Shown here piece by piece: positions 24,995 through 32,356 of a DNA stretch of 64,000 nt (position 1 is its first letter; each line of letters opens with the position of its first letter). The stretch lies in NCBI GenBank assembly GCA_049889775.1, contig JBMHCT010000018.1:1-64000 (forward strand), read 5' to 3'. Position numbers and translations under genes: made by a program. This stretch comes from Jejuia sp049889775. GTDB taxonomy: Bacteria; Bacteroidota; Bacteroidia; Flavobacteriales; Flavobacteriaceae. Below the pieces are notes generated by a model. That model ran no database searches and was not told where the DNA came from. It worked only from the letters and a program-made list of their open reading frames with translations.

Positions 24995-26188
24995 CTATAA
25001 TGATTCTTCTATAACCCTTACCATCTTATCTGCTCTTTCCTGTACTTCTTTTTCGGACCAAGATAGCTTTATTAAACAGGATATGTTTTTACCGATGATA
25101 GCATCCGAAACCTCAAAATTTGTAGTTTTCAAATAGGATAAACCTTCTCGAACCTCTTGAGATATTGGAAATAAGGATTTTAAATCTTTAAGATGTTCCC
25201 ATTTACGTACGTAATGCCAATTGTTATTGTAATAGTTCCAGCAAGCATCTACACCGCATTCTTTAAAACCCTGGGTCACTTTAGTAGCGGTTTCAAGATC
25301 TGGTAGTGAGAAGTTTAAAAAGGAACAACTTTCCTCTCCGCCTTCGGGAACTTTTCTAAAAGCAACTTCCGGGATTTTTGAAAGTGCTGCCCTTATGATA
25401 TTAAAATTTCTCCTTTGAATTGATAGAAACTCTGGTAATCGTTTTACTTGCGCCAAACCAACTGCAGCATGTAGTTCGGAAATTCTGAAATTATAGCCTA
25501 AAAACGGATGTGTTTCTGCACCTCTATCATTACCAATATGATCGTGACCATGATCACTGTAATGATCAGCATTGGTATAATACGTTTTGTTATTGGTTAG
25601 CACTGCTCCACCCTCTCCACAGGTAATAGTTTTTACAAAATCGAATGAGAAGCATCCTAAATCTCCAACGCTTCCTAAGGGTTTGCCTTTGTATGTTCCT
25701 CCAATAGCTTGACACGCATCTTCTACAACCAGTAAATTATGCTTGTCTGCAACAGCCTGTATGGCATCCATATCTGCCATACTGCCACACATTTGCACGA
25801 CCATTATGGCTTTTGTTTTGGGGGTAATTGCTTTTTCTATAGCATTTGGGCTAAGGCCTAAAGTTTCATCTATATCAACCAAAATAGGAATAGCTCCCAA
25901 GATCATGATTGCTTCAAAACTCGCTACAAACGTAAATGTTGGCATAATTACCTCGTCTCCTGCACCAACACCAGCAGAGGCTAATGCTACCGATACCGCA
26001 GCGGTACCGCTTGATACAAGTTGTACATATTTAGATTGAAAGGTATCTTGTAATTCTCTTTCAAGTTCCTTGGCTTTCCAATGGCCATTTCGCATGCCAT
26101 CAAAACCGTAGCGCATGATAACGCCATTATCTAAAACGTCGTTTACTTCTTTTCTTTCTAAATCTCCGAATAACTCAAATCCTGGCAT
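24995..26188 (-). CDS. DegT/DnrJ/EryC1-family aminotransferase, KdnA-like
   Basis: A 397-residue PLP aminotransferase: AAVSVALASAGVGAGDEVIMPTFTFVAS, VVEDACQAIGGTYKGKPLGSVGD, and the Schiff-base Lys in SFDFVKTITCGEGGAVLTNN. The start MPGFELFG and the SDHGHDHIGNDRGAETHP and LGYNFRISELHAAVGL segments strongly recall KdnA of Shewanella, which aminates an 8-oxo-octulosonate to give 8-amino-Kdo for the LPS inner core. If so, it modifies lipid A-core charge. KdnA acts with the dehydrogenase KdnB, which is not adjacent. Other nucleotide-sugar aminotransferase roles are possible; the family call is sure, the substrate only likely. Its 5' leader would contain the dispersed repeat at 26207-26296. Confidence 0.85.
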   Translation of the reverse strand: MPGFELFGDLERKEVNDVLDNGVIMRYGFDGMRNGHWKAKELERELQDTFQSKYVQLVSSGTAAVSVALASAGVGAGDEVIMPTFTFVASFEAIMILGAIPILVDIDETLGLSPNAIEKAITPKTKAIMVVQMCGSMADMDAIQAVADKHNLLVVEDACQAIGGTYKGKPLGSVGDLGCFSFDFVKTITCGEGGAVLTNNKTYYTNADHYSDHGHDHIGNDRGAETHPFLGYNFRISELHAAVGLAQVKRLPEFLSIQRRNFNIIRAALSKIPEVAFRKVPEGGEESCSFLNFSLPDLETATKVTQGFKECGVDACWNYYNNNWHYVRKWEHLKDLKSLFPISQEVREGLSYLKTTNFEVSDAIIGKNISCLIKLSWSEKEVQERADKMVRVIEESL

Positions 26189-26206
26189 TATGTATCTTAA
26201 ATTTAC

Positions 26207-26296
26207 GGGGCTTGCGTTAGGGATTGAGGCATTTGTTGAAGCTCCTCGATGCAGGAGAGAGCGACTGCCGAAAGCCCGACCCTTGTGGTAACGCCC
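26207..26296. repeat. Short GC-richer dispersed-type repeat with inverted ends and hairpin
   Basis: A ~90-bp block clearly richer in G+C than its surroundings, filling the gap between two genes. Its ends are inverted (GGGC-TTG-CGTTA at the left, TAACGCCC at the right), and it has an internal CTCCT/AGGAG stem around CGATGC and a GACTGCCGAAAGCCCGACCC stretch. From memory, intergenic blocks of this kind with GGGCGTTA ends recur in flavobacterial genomes. No second copy is seen in this window. Confidence 0.55.
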
Positions 26297-26303
26297 AAAT
26301 AGT

Positions 26304-26936
26304 TTATAATTCGATTATGGCTTCGTTTAATGGTTTTCTAACTTTTTTGAATTCAGAAAACATATCGTCTTTTGCCCTGTAACCAACGGGTAGTAAAAGT
26401 ACTGATTTTAAACCTTTTGATTTTAGGTTTAATAGTTCGTCAAACTTGGCGGGCATGAAACCTTCCATTGGGCAAGCGTCTATTTGCTCTATAGCACAAA
26501 CCGTAATAAGATTCCCAAGGGCTATGTACGCCTGTTTGGTAGACCATTCTTGGCGTTCTATGACTGACATTTTATTAACTGTTGCAATAAGGCCTTCTCT
26601 ATATGGTTTTAAAATGGTTTCTGGGGTTTCTCTAATGCCTTTAATATTATCGTAATAGGAGTTAACATCGTCCGTTAATATGTCTTTTTGAATGCATATG
26701 ACTAATAAGTGAGATGATTCCAAAACCTGTTTTTGGTTAAAGGCCGGTGCTACCAACTGCTCCCTAAGGTTCTTGTCTTCAATAACCAACATTTTTATGG
26801 TTTGAAGTCCGTATGATGTTGCTGTAAGGTTAAAAGCTTCTTTTAGTATTTCCAGTTTTTCTTTTGGAAGATTTTTTGTGCTATCGAACTTTTTAGTGGC
26901 GTAGCGCCATTTTAATTGCTCAATGGTTTTTGACAT
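26304..26936 (-). CDS. NAD(P)H-dependent nitroreductase-family oxidoreductase
   Basis: A 210-residue FMN enzyme of the NfsB-like group. It begins LKWRYATKKFD, the FMN-contacting Arg block of the family, followed by YGLQTIKMLVIED, LGNLITVCAIEQIDACPMEGF and VLLPVGYRAKDD. These enzymes reduce quinones, nitro compounds or similar electron acceptors with NAD(P)H; the natural substrate is unknown. No signal peptide. A TATTTTTG box precedes it by 17 nt. It ends 8 nt before the dispersed repeat. Confidence 0.9.
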   Translation of the reverse strand: MSKTIEQLKWRYATKKFDSTKNLPKEKLEILKEAFNLTATSYGLQTIKMLVIEDKNLREQLVAPAFNQKQVLESSHLLVICIQKDILTDDVNSYYDNIKGIRETPETILKPYREGLIATVNKMSVIERQEWSTKQAYIALGNLITVCAIEQIDACPMEGFMPAKFDELLNLKSKGLKSVLLLPVGYRAKDDMFSEFKKVRKPLNEAIIEL

Positions 26937-26953
26937 TGCCTATTTCTTTTCTG

Positions 26954-26961
26954 CAAAAATA
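26954..26961 (-). promoter_or_regulatory. -7 box TATTTTTG for the nitroreductase gene
   Basis: An exact TAnnTTTG match, 17 nt before the start at 26936. Confidence 0.5.
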
Positions 26962-27050
26962 CGGTTTGAAAACGTCTTTTTTAAAGGTTAGTGTATAAAA
27001 AAATATGATGTATTAACGATTTAAATTTATTTTAAAAAGTTTTGGTTTTA

Positions 27051-27082
27051 TTTGAAAGCATTAAAAAAACATTCTATATTTG
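27051..27082 (+). promoter_or_regulatory. Promoter of tRNA-Ser (TTTG-N20-TATATTTG)
   Basis: TTTG at 27051-27054 and TATATTTG at 27075-27082 with a 20-nt spacer fit the Bacteroidota -33/-7 consensus. The mature tRNA begins 11 nt after the box, so the leader is very short. Confidence 0.75.
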
Positions 27083-27093
27083 CACCCGCAATC

Positions 27094-27178
27094 GGAGAAA
27101 TGGCAGAGTGGTCGAATGCGGCAGTCTTGAAAACTGTTGAGGGTCACACCTCCGGGGGTTCGAATCCCTCTTTCTCCG
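27094..27178 (+). tRNA. tRNA-Ser (anticodon UGA)
   Basis: The acceptor arms GGAGAAA and TTTCTCC pair fully, with G as discriminator base. The anticodon stem GCAGT/ACTGT encloses the loop CTTGAAA with anticodon TGA, reading UCA. A long variable arm (GAGGGTCACACCTC region) and the T-loop GGTTCGAATCC are typical of serine tRNA. CCA is not encoded. It has its own promoter and terminator. Confidence 0.95.
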
Positions 27179-27187
27179 CAAACAAAT

Positions 27188-27228
27188 AAAGTCCAATATC
27201 TAAATTGATATTGGACTTTTTAATTTAA
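27188..27228 (+). terminator. Terminator of tRNA-Ser
   Basis: AAAGTCCAATATC pairs perfectly (13 bp) with GATATTGGACTTT around TAAATT, followed by a T-rich tail. Confidence 0.85.
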
Positions 27229-27250
27229 AATAATGTTCTTTTCTGGTAAT

Positions 27251-27279
27251 AAAAAACTCAACCTTAGTCTGAGATTGAG
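27251..27279 (-). terminator. Second hairpin with T-run on the minus strand
   Basis: On the minus strand CTCAA...TTGAG close an imperfect long stem (inner CT/AG and AG/CT pairs), followed by TTTTTT. It lies beyond the main terminator of the 27432 gene. The stretch 27229-27385 holds nothing else I can support. Confidence 0.35.
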
Positions 27280-27385
27280 CTTCTTAACTGATTGTTTGGT
27301 TTGATTGATGACAAAGACTTAATCTAGGCCTTTCATGCAAATTACTATCATTTTTAGCTGCCTCTTGTTAGGGTTTTGTTAAATT

Positions 27386-27417
27386 AAAAAGGCTAATTGT
27401 TAATTAACATTTTAGCC
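27386..27417 (-). terminator. Terminator of the TlpA-like lipoprotein gene
   Basis: On the minus strand GGCTAA and TTAGCC close a stem with inner TGTTAA/TTAACA, followed by TTTTT. It lies 15 nt beyond the stop at 27432. Confidence 0.7.
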
Positions 27418-27431
27418 AAGGTGTAAAATTC

Positions 27432-28643
27432 TTATTGGCTCAATAGCATTTCTACAAAATCTTCAAACTCATTTTTAAACTGAAGATACTTTTCACCAGT
27501 AGCAGGCCCGTTAAACCCTGTGTGTATTTTTCTAACTTTACCAGCCTTATCAATAAATATGGTCGTTGGGTATGATAATACATGGTTTAGCATAGGTAAC
27601 TTTTCATTGGCTTTTACTTTACTTGCAGAGCCATATTGCGCCAGAAGAATAGGATATGTAATTCCGGTATTTTCTCTTAAACGTTTAATATTTTCGAATG
27701 CCTTCTCCTCAGATTTAACATATTCAAATGCTAGGGCAATTATTTCTAAATCTTCATTTTGACCATTTTTATAAAATTCTGAATAATAACGGCTTTCGTC
27801 TAAACAATTAGGGCACCATGTACCCATAATTTGAAGTAAAATAATTTTATTTTTGAATCTATCTTCATCTAGGGAAACCAAATTACCGTCTTCATCTTTA
27901 AATGAAAAAGCAACTTCATCATAACCTTCTTTTAAAAAGGTTAAGGTATTGGCATCGGGCAACTCATAGCTTTCGTTCTTTTTAGCAATGAATAGTTCTT
28001 TCCAATGGTTGCCGGAATAGAACATGCCATTCATGGTGCTGTCGGTAACTTCTGCTTTAAACAAAAAAGCGTGGGCGCCATCAAATGTTGATAATTGCAG
28101 CGTGCTTCCGTTTAAAACACCTTCTAAAAACCTGTAATCGCCTGTTGTGGTTCTAAATGTTCCTGTTACTTTTTGCCCTTCCTGCTTAAAAATGCCTTTC
28201 GCGAGATACTTATCTTCTTCAGAATTTGGACTAAAAATAGTTTCCCAATTTCCAGAAACATCTGCTTTAGGGGCGATTTTAGCACTAAATCTTAAATCAT
28301 TTCTCTTCGCATTAAATTGCATTACTCTTTTTAATGCAGGCTTAACAAAATGTCCATTAAGTTCATTTTCTTCAATTTTAGCAGTAATATACCCTTCAAA
28401 AACTGGAAACTGGATGTAAACTGAGTCTTCACTATATGTTATTTCTGTAACTTCAATGTCTTCTTCAGCATTAAAAACACTAAGCTTAGTCGGGTTATGC
28501 ACCTCAAAAATAAATGGAATATCCAAAGAGTCGTTTATTGCTAATTCCGCTCTATACCTTCCATTTTCAAGCTTTGCGTTTCCTTTTTGTTTTCCACAAC
28601 TAAAAGTAAAAACACATATAACTAATAAATATCCAAACTTCAT
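27432..28643 (-). CDS. TlpA-like thiol-disulfide lipoprotein
   Basis: A 403-residue exported lipoprotein: starting at ATG 28643 the signal MKFGYLLVICVFTFSCG ends in a lipobox Cys (the TTG start at 28664 only adds a short polar tail). Residues about 20-240 form a beta-rich domain of unknown role; residues about 250-400 are a thioredoxin fold with LQIMGTWCPNCLDESRYYSEF (CPNC active site) and the cis-Pro loop SYPTTIFIDKAGKV. Such proteins reduce or isomerise disulfides in the periplasm, for example in cytochrome c maturation; the target is unknown. A near-consensus TATCTTGC box lies upstream. Confidence 0.88.
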   Translation of the reverse strand: MKFGYLLVICVFTFSCGKQKGNAKLENGRYRAELAINDSLDIPFIFEVHNPTKLSVFNAEEDIEVTEITYSEDSVYIQFPVFEGYITAKIEENELNGHFVKPALKRVMQFNAKRNDLRFSAKIAPKADVSGNWETIFSPNSEEDKYLAKGIFKQEGQKVTGTFRTTTGDYRFLEGVLNGSTLQLSTFDGAHAFLFKAEVTDSTMNGMFYSGNHWKELFIAKKNESYELPDANTLTFLKEGYDEVAFSFKDEDGNLVSLDEDRFKNKIILLQIMGTWCPNCLDESRYYSEFYKNGQNEDLEIIALAFEYVKSEEKAFENIKRLRENTGITYPILLAQYGSASKVKANEKLPMLNHVLSYPTTIFIDKAGKVRKIHTGFNGPATGEKYLQFKNEFEDFVEMLLSQ

Positions 28644-28704
28644 AACTTTACTATTTTTAAGCAAGATACAGAACTAAGTTTACTTTACAATTTACCAAGC
28701 ATTA

Positions 28705-28735
28705 TTTGAATAGTAGTGCCAAAAAATTATCTTTG
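28705..28735 (+). promoter_or_regulatory. Promoter of pheT (TTTG-N19-TATCTTTG)
   Basis: TTTG 28705-28708 and TATCTTTG 28728-28735 match both elements with a 19-nt spacer. The box lies downstream of the TTG at 28706, which rules out that start and supports ATG 28760. Confidence 0.7.
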
Positions 28736-28759
28736 TCCGTTGAAATTAGGTTACGATTT

Positions 28760-31189
28760 ATGAAGATTTCTTACAACTGGCTAAAGCAGTTTACAAATAT
28801 TGACTGGTCTGCGGACCAAACTAGCGAACTCCTTACAGATTTGGGGCTTGAAGTAGAAGGATTAGAAGAATATCAATCGGTAAAAGGCGGTTTAAAAGGT
28901 GTTATTATAGGCGAGGTATTGAGTTGCCAGAAACACCCCAATGCCGATAAACTAAAGGTAGCATCTGTAAATATTGGCGACGATACGCCTTTACAAATTG
29001 TATGTGGAGCACCTAATGTAGCCGTTGGACAAAAAGTACCTGTAGCCACAATTGGCACAACATTGTATACTTCTGAAGGTGAGGCTTGGACAATTAAAAA
29101 AGGCAAAATAAGAGGCGAAGAAAGCCATGGGATGATTTGCGCTGAGGATGAGTTAGGTTTGGGTGCATCTCATGATGGTATCATGATTTTAGATGAAAAA
29201 CTAAAAGTTGGTACTCCCGTAACTGACATTTTTGAAGTTGAAAATGATACTATTTTTGAAATTGGTTTAACTCCAAATAGAGCAGATGCCATGAGTCATT
29301 TTGGTGTCGCCCGTGATTTGAAAGCTGGTTTACTTCAAAAAGAGGTTAAAGTTGAGCTTATTACACCTTCAGTAAGTGCCTTTAATATTGAAAATAGAAC
29401 ACTGAAAATTGATGTTGATGTTGTAAATAAGGAACTCGCACCTAGATATTGCGGAGTAACAATTTCTGGTTTAAAAGTTGCTGAATCCCCAGATTGGTTA
29501 AAACACCGGTTGAAAGCCATTGGCCTTAGCCCCATAAACAACGTTGTGGACGTGACTAATTACGTGTTACATGAATTAGGACAACCATTACATGCCTTTG
29601 ATGCGAATAAAATAGAAGGTGATAAAATTGAAGTAAAAACGTTGGTAAAAGGCACTAAGTTTACTACTCTGGACGGTGTAGAACGTGAGTTGCATGAAGA
29701 TGATCTTATGATCTGTGATGCTGAAAAACCAATGTGTATTGCAGGTGTTTTCGGTGGTATTGATTCTGGGGTTACAGATAAGACAAGAAATATTTTCCTA
29801 GAGAGTGCCTATTTCCAGCCAGTAAGTGTTAGGAAGACAGCAAAACGACATGGTTTAAACACGGATGCATCCTTTCGTTTTGAAAGAGGTATAGATCCAA
29901 ATATAACAGAGTACGCCTTAAAAAGAGCAGCCTTATTAATCCAAGAACTGGCAGGCGGTGATATTACCAGCGATATAATAGATATTTACCCAAAAAAGAT
30001 TGAAGATTTTCAAGTGCGTTTAAGTTTTGAAAATGCCAAGAAAATTATTGGAGAAGATATACCTAGAGAAACGATTAAGAGTATTTTAACATCTCTTGAA
30101 ATTAAAGTGAATAACGTTACCGAAGCTGGATTAGGGCTTACAGTACCGGCATACAGAAATGATGTTCAGCGAGAAGCCGATATTATTGAAGAAATACTTA
30201 GAGTTTATGGCTATAATAACATCAAAATTTCAGAGAAACTGAATGCCTCAATATCCAGTATGTCGCGTTTTGAAGATTATAAAGTTCAAAATACTATTGG
30301 AAACCAATTGGCAGCTTTGGGCTTTTATGAGATTTTGTCTAATTCGCTAACAACACCAAGTTACATTGAATTAAGTGCATCCCTTAAAACAGAAGATAAT
30401 GTTGAAATGTTAAATCCATTAAGCAGCGATTTATCTGTTTTAAGACAGTCTTTGATATTCTCGGGTTTAGAAGCTATTTCGTATAACATTAACAGGAAGC
30501 GATCAAATCTTAAACTATTTGAGTTTGGAAAAACGTATCATAATTATTCCGAAGAAAAGGCTGAATCAAAATATTTAACCGTTTTTGCTACTGGCAATCA
30601 AAACCCTGAGAATTGGATTTCTAGCACAATGCAAAAAAGTGATTACTTTTATCTTAAAGGTACAGTTATATCCACTTTAGAGCGTCTAGGTATCAATCGC
30701 TATAGCGAAACTCCAATAAAAACCGATGTATTTGCAGAAGGTTCCTGTTTAAGTTTAGGAAAAACAAAACTTGTTGATTTCGGTTTAATAAATAAAAAAG
30801 TTTTAAAACATTTTGATATTGAGCAAGAAGTAGTTTGTGCCAATTTTAACTGGGATGCTATACTAGATATGGTTAAGCACAATAAAATTATATTCAAGTC
30901 TATTCCTAAATATCCTGAAGTAAGGCGAGATTTTGCTTTGCTAATTGATGATGCGGTAACTTTTGACACTATTTTTAAGATTGCAAAACAGACTGAAAAA
31001 CAGTTGTTAAAAAAGGTTAATTTGTTTGATGTATATCAAGGTGAAAATCTACCTAAAGGCAAAAAAAGTTATGCCGTTAGCTTTACCTTACAAGATGAAA
31101 ACAAGACCTTAAATGATAAACAGATTGATAAGATTATGTCCAAACTTCAGTCTAATTTTGAAAAGCAGCTAGGTGCTGAATTGCGATAA
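28760..31189 (+). CDS. pheT: Phenylalanyl-tRNA synthetase beta subunit
   Basis: The beta chain of the alpha2-beta2 enzyme that charges tRNA-Phe. 809 residues from MKISYNWLKQF at 28760: N-terminal B1, a tRNA-binding EMAP/OB domain (about 40-150, with KHPNADKLKVASVNIGD), the B3/B4 editing module (about 200-400, PINNVVDVTNYVLHELGQPLHAFD), B5 helix-turn-helix (about 410-480), the catalytic-like B6/B7 core and a C-terminal ferredoxin-like anticodon domain (PEVRRDFALLIDD). Length is normal. The alpha subunit gene pheS is not in the window. Confidence 0.97.
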   Translation: MKISYNWLKQFTNIDWSADQTSELLTDLGLEVEGLEEYQSVKGGLKGVIIGEVLSCQKHPNADKLKVASVNIGDDTPLQIVCGAPNVAVGQKVPVATIGTTLYTSEGEAWTIKKGKIRGEESHGMICAEDELGLGASHDGIMILDEKLKVGTPVTDIFEVENDTIFEIGLTPNRADAMSHFGVARDLKAGLLQKEVKVELITPSVSAFNIENRTLKIDVDVVNKELAPRYCGVTISGLKVAESPDWLKHRLKAIGLSPINNVVDVTNYVLHELGQPLHAFDANKIEGDKIEVKTLVKGTKFTTLDGVERELHEDDLMICDAEKPMCIAGVFGGIDSGVTDKTRNIFLESAYFQPVSVRKTAKRHGLNTDASFRFERGIDPNITEYALKRAALLIQELAGGDITSDIIDIYPKKIEDFQVRLSFENAKKIIGEDIPRETIKSILTSLEIKVNNVTEAGLGLTVPAYRNDVQREADIIEEILRVYGYNNIKISEKLNASISSMSRFEDYKVQNTIGNQLAALGFYEILSNSLTTPSYIELSASLKTEDNVEMLNPLSSDLSVLRQSLIFSGLEAISYNINRKRSNLKLFEFGKTYHNYSEEKAESKYLTVFATGNQNPENWISSTMQKSDYFYLKGTVISTLERLGINRYSETPIKTDVFAEGSCLSLGKTKLVDFGLINKKVLKHFDIEQEVVCANFNWDAILDMVKHNKIIFKSIPKYPEVRRDFALLIDDAVTFDTIFKIAKQTEKQLLKKVNLFDVYQGENLPKGKKSYAVSFTLQDENKTLNDKQIDKIMSKLQSNFEKQLGAELR

Positions 31190-31194
31190 TAAAA

Positions 31195-32061
31195 ATGTTT
31201 GAACACTCTAGATTTTGTAGCATCTTGTTGATAGTATTTTTATTTGGAGTATTAGCCCTAAACGCGCAGGTATTAGAGAAACAAAATACTTCGGAACAAC
31301 CTCCAACAACTTTAGAATTGTTGAAGTATGATGCAAAACATACATTTAAGGCATTAGGTTATAGCTTTACCAGATCTTTGCATTGGAAAGGTAAAGATTA
31401 TATAAAATTAGGCGGTTTATTGGCTGGTACACTCGCGCTTTCCTCATTAGATAATGAGACAAGACGTTTCTTTTCCAAAAGTAAGGAAGGGTTTCCTGAA
31501 CCTCTAAGAGATTTTGGATGGTATTTTGGGAGTCCGCAAAATTACTTTATGGCCAATGCCGGAGTTTACGGTTTTGGTCTATTAACCAAAAATGAAAAAA
31601 TAAGAAAAACAAGTGTCCTGATAATTTCTTCTTCCGTCACCAGTGGTGTTATTACTAGTTTACTTAAAAGTGGCGTTGGCAGATCTAGACCTAATAATGC
31701 CGAATATGGACATTTAGATTTTGAATTATTCTCAACAAAACCAGGCTTTCACTCCTTCCCTTCAGGACACACTACATTAGCCATAACAATGTCTCATGCT
31801 ATTGCTAAGCAATTTGAGAATACATGGTTAAAACTCGGGATTTATAGTGTTGGAGCGATTGCCCCAGTTTCCAGACTTGTAGATGGGGCGCATTGGTTGA
31901 CAGATGTAGCTTTTTCCGCAGCATTAGGTATAATTGTAGTAGATAGCATCGATAAGTTTTTATTCAACTCTAAAGCCTACGACTATTCCAAACCTCCAAG
32001 AAGAGTATCCTGGAATTTTACATTTTCCTCCAATCAAATTAGACTTATGGGAAGTTTTTAA
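31195..32061 (+). CDS. PAP2-family phosphatase
   Basis: A 288-residue membrane or exported lipid phosphatase. The three-part phosphatase signature is intact: KSGVGRSRP (motif 1), FHSFPSGHTT (motif 2, catalytic His) and SRLVDGAHWLTDV (motif 3, nucleophile His). The N-terminus is a signal or anchor (LLIVFLFGVLALNAQV). Likely substrates are undecaprenyl pyrophosphate, phosphatidic acid or a lipid A phosphate; the sequence does not decide. It starts 5 nt after pheT, so read-through from the pheT promoter is probable. Confidence 0.9.
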   Translation: MFEHSRFCSILLIVFLFGVLALNAQVLEKQNTSEQPPTTLELLKYDAKHTFKALGYSFTRSLHWKGKDYIKLGGLLAGTLALSSLDNETRRFFSKSKEGFPEPLRDFGWYFGSPQNYFMANAGVYGFGLLTKNEKIRKTSVLIISSSVTSGVITSLLKSGVGRSRPNNAEYGHLDFELFSTKPGFHSFPSGHTTLAITMSHAIAKQFENTWLKLGIYSVGAIAPVSRLVDGAHWLTDVAFSAALGIIVVDSIDKFLFNSKAYDYSKPPRRVSWNFTFSSNQIRLMGSF

Positions 32062-32119
32062 TTTGATATATTCGTATTTTTTTATTATTTTTATTAAGAA
32101 TTCATCAAATAAATATAAT

Positions 32120-32353
32120 ATGAATGCGAATTACACAAAAATATTCTCAGGTAACTTTATTGAAGTGCAACGTATTTTCAGAGTTTTAGAAGATGAAAAC
32201 ATATGTGCAATAATCAAAGATGAATCTGAATCTGGAAGATTAGCAGGCTTTGGGGTTTCAGTTCAAGGATATCAAGAAATACTTGTTCACAATGATGAAC
32301 TTGAAAAAGCATTACCACTTGTTGAACGTCTTACTTCAGAATTAAATACATAA
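32120..32353 (+). CDS. DUF2007-type small protein
   Basis: 77 residues from ATG 32120 (an upstream TTG frame to 32063 adds only an AT-rich, hydrophobic tail). The pattern FSGNFIEVQRIFRVLEDENICAIIKDESESGR and LVHNDELEKALPLV is that of the DUF2007 'putative signal transducing' family: a ferredoxin-like alpha-beta fold that joins two proteins or nucleic acid. No function is established. It lies between the PAP2 gene and the convergent ABC-F gene. Confidence 0.75.
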   Translation: MNANYTKIFSGNFIEVQRIFRVLEDENICAIIKDESESGRLAGFGVSVQGYQEILVHNDELEKALPLVERLTSELNT

Positions 32354-32356
32354 TTA

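Noticed and set aside
26937..27431. Search for a further gene around tRNA-Ser
   Set aside because: Apart from the tRNA, its promoter and the terminators, no frame with a plausible product was found.
28706..28759. N-terminal extension of PheT from a TTG
   Set aside because: A full promoter overlaps it and the family begins MKIS at 28760.
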